DNA of 64,000 nucleotides from Flavihumibacter fluminis (GTDB taxonomy: Bacteria; Bacteroidota; Bacteroidia; Chitinophagales; Chitinophagaceae), in contig NZ_JAKEVY010000005.1 in the NCBI RefSeq assembly GCF_021491375.1, positions 62,001-126,000 of the forward strand, read 5' to 3'. A model generated the notes under the pieces. It saw only the letters and a list, made by a program, of their open reading frames with translations, made no database searches and was not told the DNA's origin. This document shows positions 61,314-64,000 of this stretch, piece after piece. The number at the start of each line of letters is the position of its first letter. The stretch's first letter is position 1. The translations under genes and the position numbers were made by a program.

Positions 61314-62768
61314 ATGGCAAGTGATAACAATAAGTTTCAGGCGATTATTTCCCATTGCAAGGAATACGGGTTCATTTTTCCCTCCAGTGAGATCTATGAT
61401 GGATTGAGTGCCGTATACGATTATGGCCAGTATGGCAGTGAGCTGAAGAAGAATATCCGCGACGACTGGTGGAAATGGATGACCCAGTTGCATGAAAATA
61501 TTGTTGGGATCGATGCAGCCATTTTTATGCATCCCACCACCTGGAAAGCCAGTGGTCACGTGGACAATTTCAGTGACCCGATGATTGATAACAAGGACAG
61601 CAAGAAACGCTACCGGGTTGACCATCTTATTGAAGCCCACGTTGAAACCCTGTCTGAAGAAGCTGGAAATGCCCTGTTAGCACAGATGGACCAGCTCCTG
61701 GCAAAAGAAGATTTCACCGGACTCAAATCCCTCATCGAAGAAAATAAGATTAAATGCAGCATCAGCGGTACCTGCAACTGGACCGACGTGCGCCAGTTCA
61801 ACCTGATGTTTGCTACTGAATTTGGTGCGGTAAGTGGTGAAAATGATGATAATATGGTATACCTGCGGCCCGAAACTGCCCAGGGTATCTTTGTAAACTT
61901 CCTGAATGTGCAGAAAACCGGCCGGATGAAAATCCCCTTTGGGATTGCCCAGGTCGGTAAAGCCTTTAGAAATGAAATTGTTGCCCGGCAGTTCATCTTC
62001 CGGATGCGGGAGTTTGAGCAAATGGAAATGCAGTTTTTCATCCGCCCTGGCACACAAAAAGAATGGTACGAATACTGGAAAGCGGAACGCATGAAATGGC
62101 ACCTGGGCCTGGGTATCCCGGCCGACCGCTACCGGTTCCACGACCATGTTAAACTGGCCCACTACGCAGATGCGGCCTGTGATATCGAGTACAATTTCCC
62201 CATTGGTTTTAAAGAGGTAGAGGGTATTCATAGTCGGACTGATTTTGATCTTCGTAATCATCAGGAGTACAGTAAGAAAAAAATGCAGTATTTTGACAAT
62301 GATTTAGACGCGAATGGAAAACCATATGGAAACTATATTCCGTATGTAATTGAAACCTCCATCGGGCTCGACCGCACGGTGATGATGGTTCTCAGCGAAG
62401 CCTATGAAGAACAGGATCTTAGCACACCCGATAAACAGGATAGCCGGGTCGTATTAAAGTTCCCTCCCAAATTAAGTCCAATAAAATTGGCCATTCTGCC
62501 TTTAGTTAAGAAAGATGGCCTGCCTGAGATCGCCCGCCAGCTGATGGATGATTGCAAGGGTTCCTTCCGGTGTTTCTACGAGGAGAAGGATACCATTGGT
62601 AAACGTTATCGCCGGCAGGACGCCATCGGTACACCATTTTGTGTTACCATCGACCACCAGACCAAGGAAGATGGCACAGTGACCGTTCGGTATCGGGACA
62701 GTATGACGCAGGAAAGAATACCTATGAGTGCCGTAAAAGGGATGGTTGAAAAAGCCATCGCGTCGTAA
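61314..62768 (+). CDS. glyS: Glycyl-tRNA synthetase (alpha2 type)
   Basis: The 484-residue class II synthetase is the single-chain dimeric type. Motif 1 region FIFPSSEIYDGL, the flanking YDYGQYGSELKKNI, motif 2 FRNEI-VARQFIFRMREFEQME near 218-240, and motif 3 ETSIGLDRTVMMVL near 343 are present, followed by the anticodon-binding domain (IKLAILPLVKKDG). It carries its own -7 box. A small membrane protein gene follows after 20 bases. Confidence 0.97.
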   Translation: MASDNNKFQAIISHCKEYGFIFPSSEIYDGLSAVYDYGQYGSELKKNIRDDWWKWMTQLHENIVGIDAAIFMHPTTWKASGHVDNFSDPMIDNKDSKKRYRVDHLIEAHVETLSEEAGNALLAQMDQLLAKEDFTGLKSLIEENKIKCSISGTCNWTDVRQFNLMFATEFGAVSGENDDNMVYLRPETAQGIFVNFLNVQKTGRMKIPFGIAQVGKAFRNEIVARQFIFRMREFEQMEMQFFIRPGTQKEWYEYWKAERMKWHLGLGIPADRYRFHDHVKLAHYADAACDIEYNFPIGFKEVEGIHSRTDFDLRNHQEYSKKKMQYFDNDLDANGKPYGNYIPYVIETSIGLDRTVMMVLSEAYEEQDLSTPDKQDSRVVLKFPPKLSPIKLAILPLVKKDGLPEIARQLMDDCKGSFRCFYEEKDTIGKRYRRQDAIGTPFCVTIDHQTKEDGTVTVRYRDSMTQERIPMSAVKGMVEKAIAS

Positions 62769-62788
62769 CAATTTTATTGACTTACACT

Positions 62789-63076
62789 ATGATGCAAATT
62801 ACTGTACACTTTGGAGTGATTGCTCTTGGATTAGGAGCTGCCGTATGCGTTGGCCTGTTTTTCAGAATGGGCCAGGTAGGATCCCTGCGGAAACAAATCA
62901 TGGAACTGGAGCGGGAAAAGATGCAGGATCATGCAGAAATCCTTCAGCTTCAGAAACAACTCGCTGATTTACAGCACTCAAGATCCAGTCAACAAACCCC
63001 TACGCCCGTAGTCCCCTTAATAGAGAAAGATCTGGGAGCAGGCGATTTATCGAAAAACAAGCGGGCTTCACAATAG
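62789..63076 (+). CDS. Small membrane-anchored coiled-coil protein (paralogue A)
   Basis: The 95-residue protein has one hydrophobic helix (VIALGLGAAVCVGLFF) and then a charged coiled coil (RKQIMELEREKMQDHAEILQLQKQL). It is a paralogue of the product at 63127-63396, sharing an IxELExxMxxHAEIL pattern after the helix. Function is unknown. The start may be the first or second of two adjacent ATGs (62789 or 62792); an upstream TTG was rejected. Confidence 0.72.
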   Translation: MMQITVHFGVIALGLGAAVCVGLFFRMGQVGSLRKQIMELEREKMQDHAEILQLQKQLADLQHSRSSQQTPTPVVPLIEKDLGAGDLSKNKRASQ

Positions 63077-63126
63077 GCAGGCAATAAGGCAGAAAGAGGG
63101 GGCGTTATAGATTCAAACCAATATCT

Positions 63127-63396
63127 ATGATGCCATCAAGTATCAATATGGCTGTCCTGTTGGGCACTATTGCGGTATTCGCACTCGGTGCTTTGCTTGG
63201 TTTTGTGTGTCGGAACAGACAACTGCAAAAATCCCAAAGAAGAATCCTGGAACTGGAAACGGAAATGGTGAACAACCATGCAGAAATTCTGCGTTTACAC
63301 AAACTGACCGCAGAACAGGAAGATCCGGAGCTCGAAAAAGTTCCTGTGATCAGCCTGCACAAAGCCAAAAATGCCATCGTAAGAAAGCATTCCTGA
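63127..63396 (+). CDS. Small membrane-anchored coiled-coil protein (paralogue B)
   Basis: The 89-residue product has the same layout: N-terminal helix (VLLGTIAVFALGALLGFVC) and coiled coil (RRILELETEMVNNHAEILRLHKL). The shared HAEIL segment marks it as a duplicate of the gene 51 bases upstream. It is convergent with the oxidoreductase fragment, with 2 bases between their ends. No function can be assigned. Confidence 0.72.
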   Translation: MMPSSINMAVLLGTIAVFALGALLGFVCRNRQLQKSQRRILELETEMVNNHAEILRLHKLTAEQEDPELEKVPVISLHKAKNAIVRKHS

Positions 63397-63398
63397 GC

Positions 63399-64000
63399 TT
63401 ATCCGTATAATTCCTGGTGAATATCTTTTTTCTCAAATCCCAACGCGAGAATGCGCTGCTTGGCTTCATCTATCATATTCTTCCAGCCACAGAGATAAAA
63501 ATGGGCCGGATAATTACCTTCCGGTTTTTCCAGCTTTTTTTCCTTGCAAATCTCCTCGTACACCTGGTGTACATAACCGGTCCTCACCAAATGACCCTCT
63601 GCCTCTTCCCTTGAGAAGGTTGGTATGTAATGAAAGGAGGGAACTGCTGCTTCCAATTGCTTTAATTCAGGACCATACAGGCAATCCCCAAATTTTCGGC
63701 AACCAAATATCAGGTAGATATGCTGATGCGGTACATTGTTTTCCAGGATAAAATGAGTCATGGACCGAAAAGGCGCTACTCCCGTTCCCGTACAAACGAA
63801 AAACAAATCCCGCTCAATTGATTCAGGCAATACAAATACGCCTGCCGGTCCGCGAAAGGTTAATTCTGACCCTACTTCCACTCTGTTGAACAGGTATTCT
63901 GTTCCCAATCCACCTTCCAGTAACACGATCACCAGCTCAAATACATTAGTACCATCCGGCCAGGAGGCGATGGAATAACTGCGCCACCTTTTATTCTTCT
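63399..64000 (-). CDS. Ferredoxin/flavodoxin-NADP reductase-like protein (5' end beyond window)
   Basis: The 200 visible residues are the C-terminal part of an FAD/NAD(P)-binding oxidoreductase. The FAD site RSYSIAS is near the right edge, followed by RGPAGVFVLPES, the NAD(P) site VCTGTGVAPFRSM, LIFGCRKFGDCLY and HFYLCGWKNMIDEAKQ. The family transfers electrons between NAD(P)H and ferredoxin or flavin partners. The N-terminus lies outside the window. Confidence 0.9.
   Translation of the reverse strand, partial: KNKRWRSYSIASWPDGTNVFELVIVLLEGGLGTEYLFNRVEVGSELTFRGPAGVFVLPESIERDLFFVCTGTGVAPFRSMTHFILENNVPHQHIYLIFGCRKFGDCLYGPELKQLEAAVPSFHYIPTFSREEAEGHLVRTGYVHQVYEEICKEKKLEKPEGNYPAHFYLCGWKNMIDEAKQRILALGFEKKDIHQELYG

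Overview
The window reads as chromosomal DNA of a member of the Bacteroidota, most likely the Chitinophagaceae or a close relative. The basis is a gene content typical of that phylum (GldB, DUF3078, DUF2490 and DUF5686 proteins, a MoxR/DUF58/BatA operon, a bacterial geranylgeranylglyceryl-phosphate synthase, LytTR two-component pairs), GC near 48% in a sampled ordinary row, and repeated TAnnTTTG boxes, the -7 element of this phylum, in front of genes. I found no rRNA, tRNA, CRISPR array, insertion sequence or prophage.

Layout. 1-8.3 kb: housekeeping and envelope genes (ABC exporter fragment, rbfA, LolC/E-like permease, a lone transketolase N-terminal half, a WecA-like transferase, frr, an EamA transporter, mscL, a DUF3078 protein, scpA). 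8.3-10.8 kb: an AT-rich three-gene cassette (DJ-1/PfpI protein, small outer-membrane-like protein, bestrophin channel) behind a dyad-rich promoter; its right end abuts a truncated L,D-transpeptidase gene. 11-18 kb: dxs, a LytS/LytTR pair, two overlapping M28 peptidases, GGGP synthase. 18-29 kb: DUF2490 protein, B12-dependent ribonucleotide reductase behind a structured leader, a 37-residue lipoprotein, PhoD-like phosphatase, desaturase, and divergent gldB/nadE. 29.4-34.2 kb: a short aerotolerance-type operon (MoxR, DUF58, BatD-like, BatA), then rsgA. 34.3-42.1 kb: PQQ-type sugar dehydrogenase, small lipoprotein, gamma carbonic anhydrase, aminotransferase, a giant TraB/GumN protein, an exported RidA. 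42.2-46 kb: glpK-glpD-glpF. 46-55 kb: DUF5686 outer-membrane protein, an operon with a winged-helix regulator and a fused CreD under a shared palindrome, and a large peptidase-like/TolB-like/beta-barrel protein. 55-64 kb: metallo-hydrolase, O-antigen-type flippase, a coiled-coil protein, a repeat-dense noncoding region, an MbnP/di-heme peroxidase pair, dtd, MazG-like gene, glyS, two small paralogous membrane coiled-coil genes and a ferredoxin-reductase fragment.

The strongest unexplained signals are: (i) purine-rich, often 7-bp-periodic repeats that begin at or overlap the stop codons of at least eight genes and pair up as large hairpins between convergent genes; (ii) the 57.95-58.63 kb region, bounded by a 19-bp perfect inverted repeat and holding a 10-bp and a 21-bp array; (iii) several -7 boxes so close to the start codon that the mRNAs would be nearly leaderless; (iv) the AT-rich cassette with its gene-truncation scar; (v) the CreD fusion and its repeated operator.
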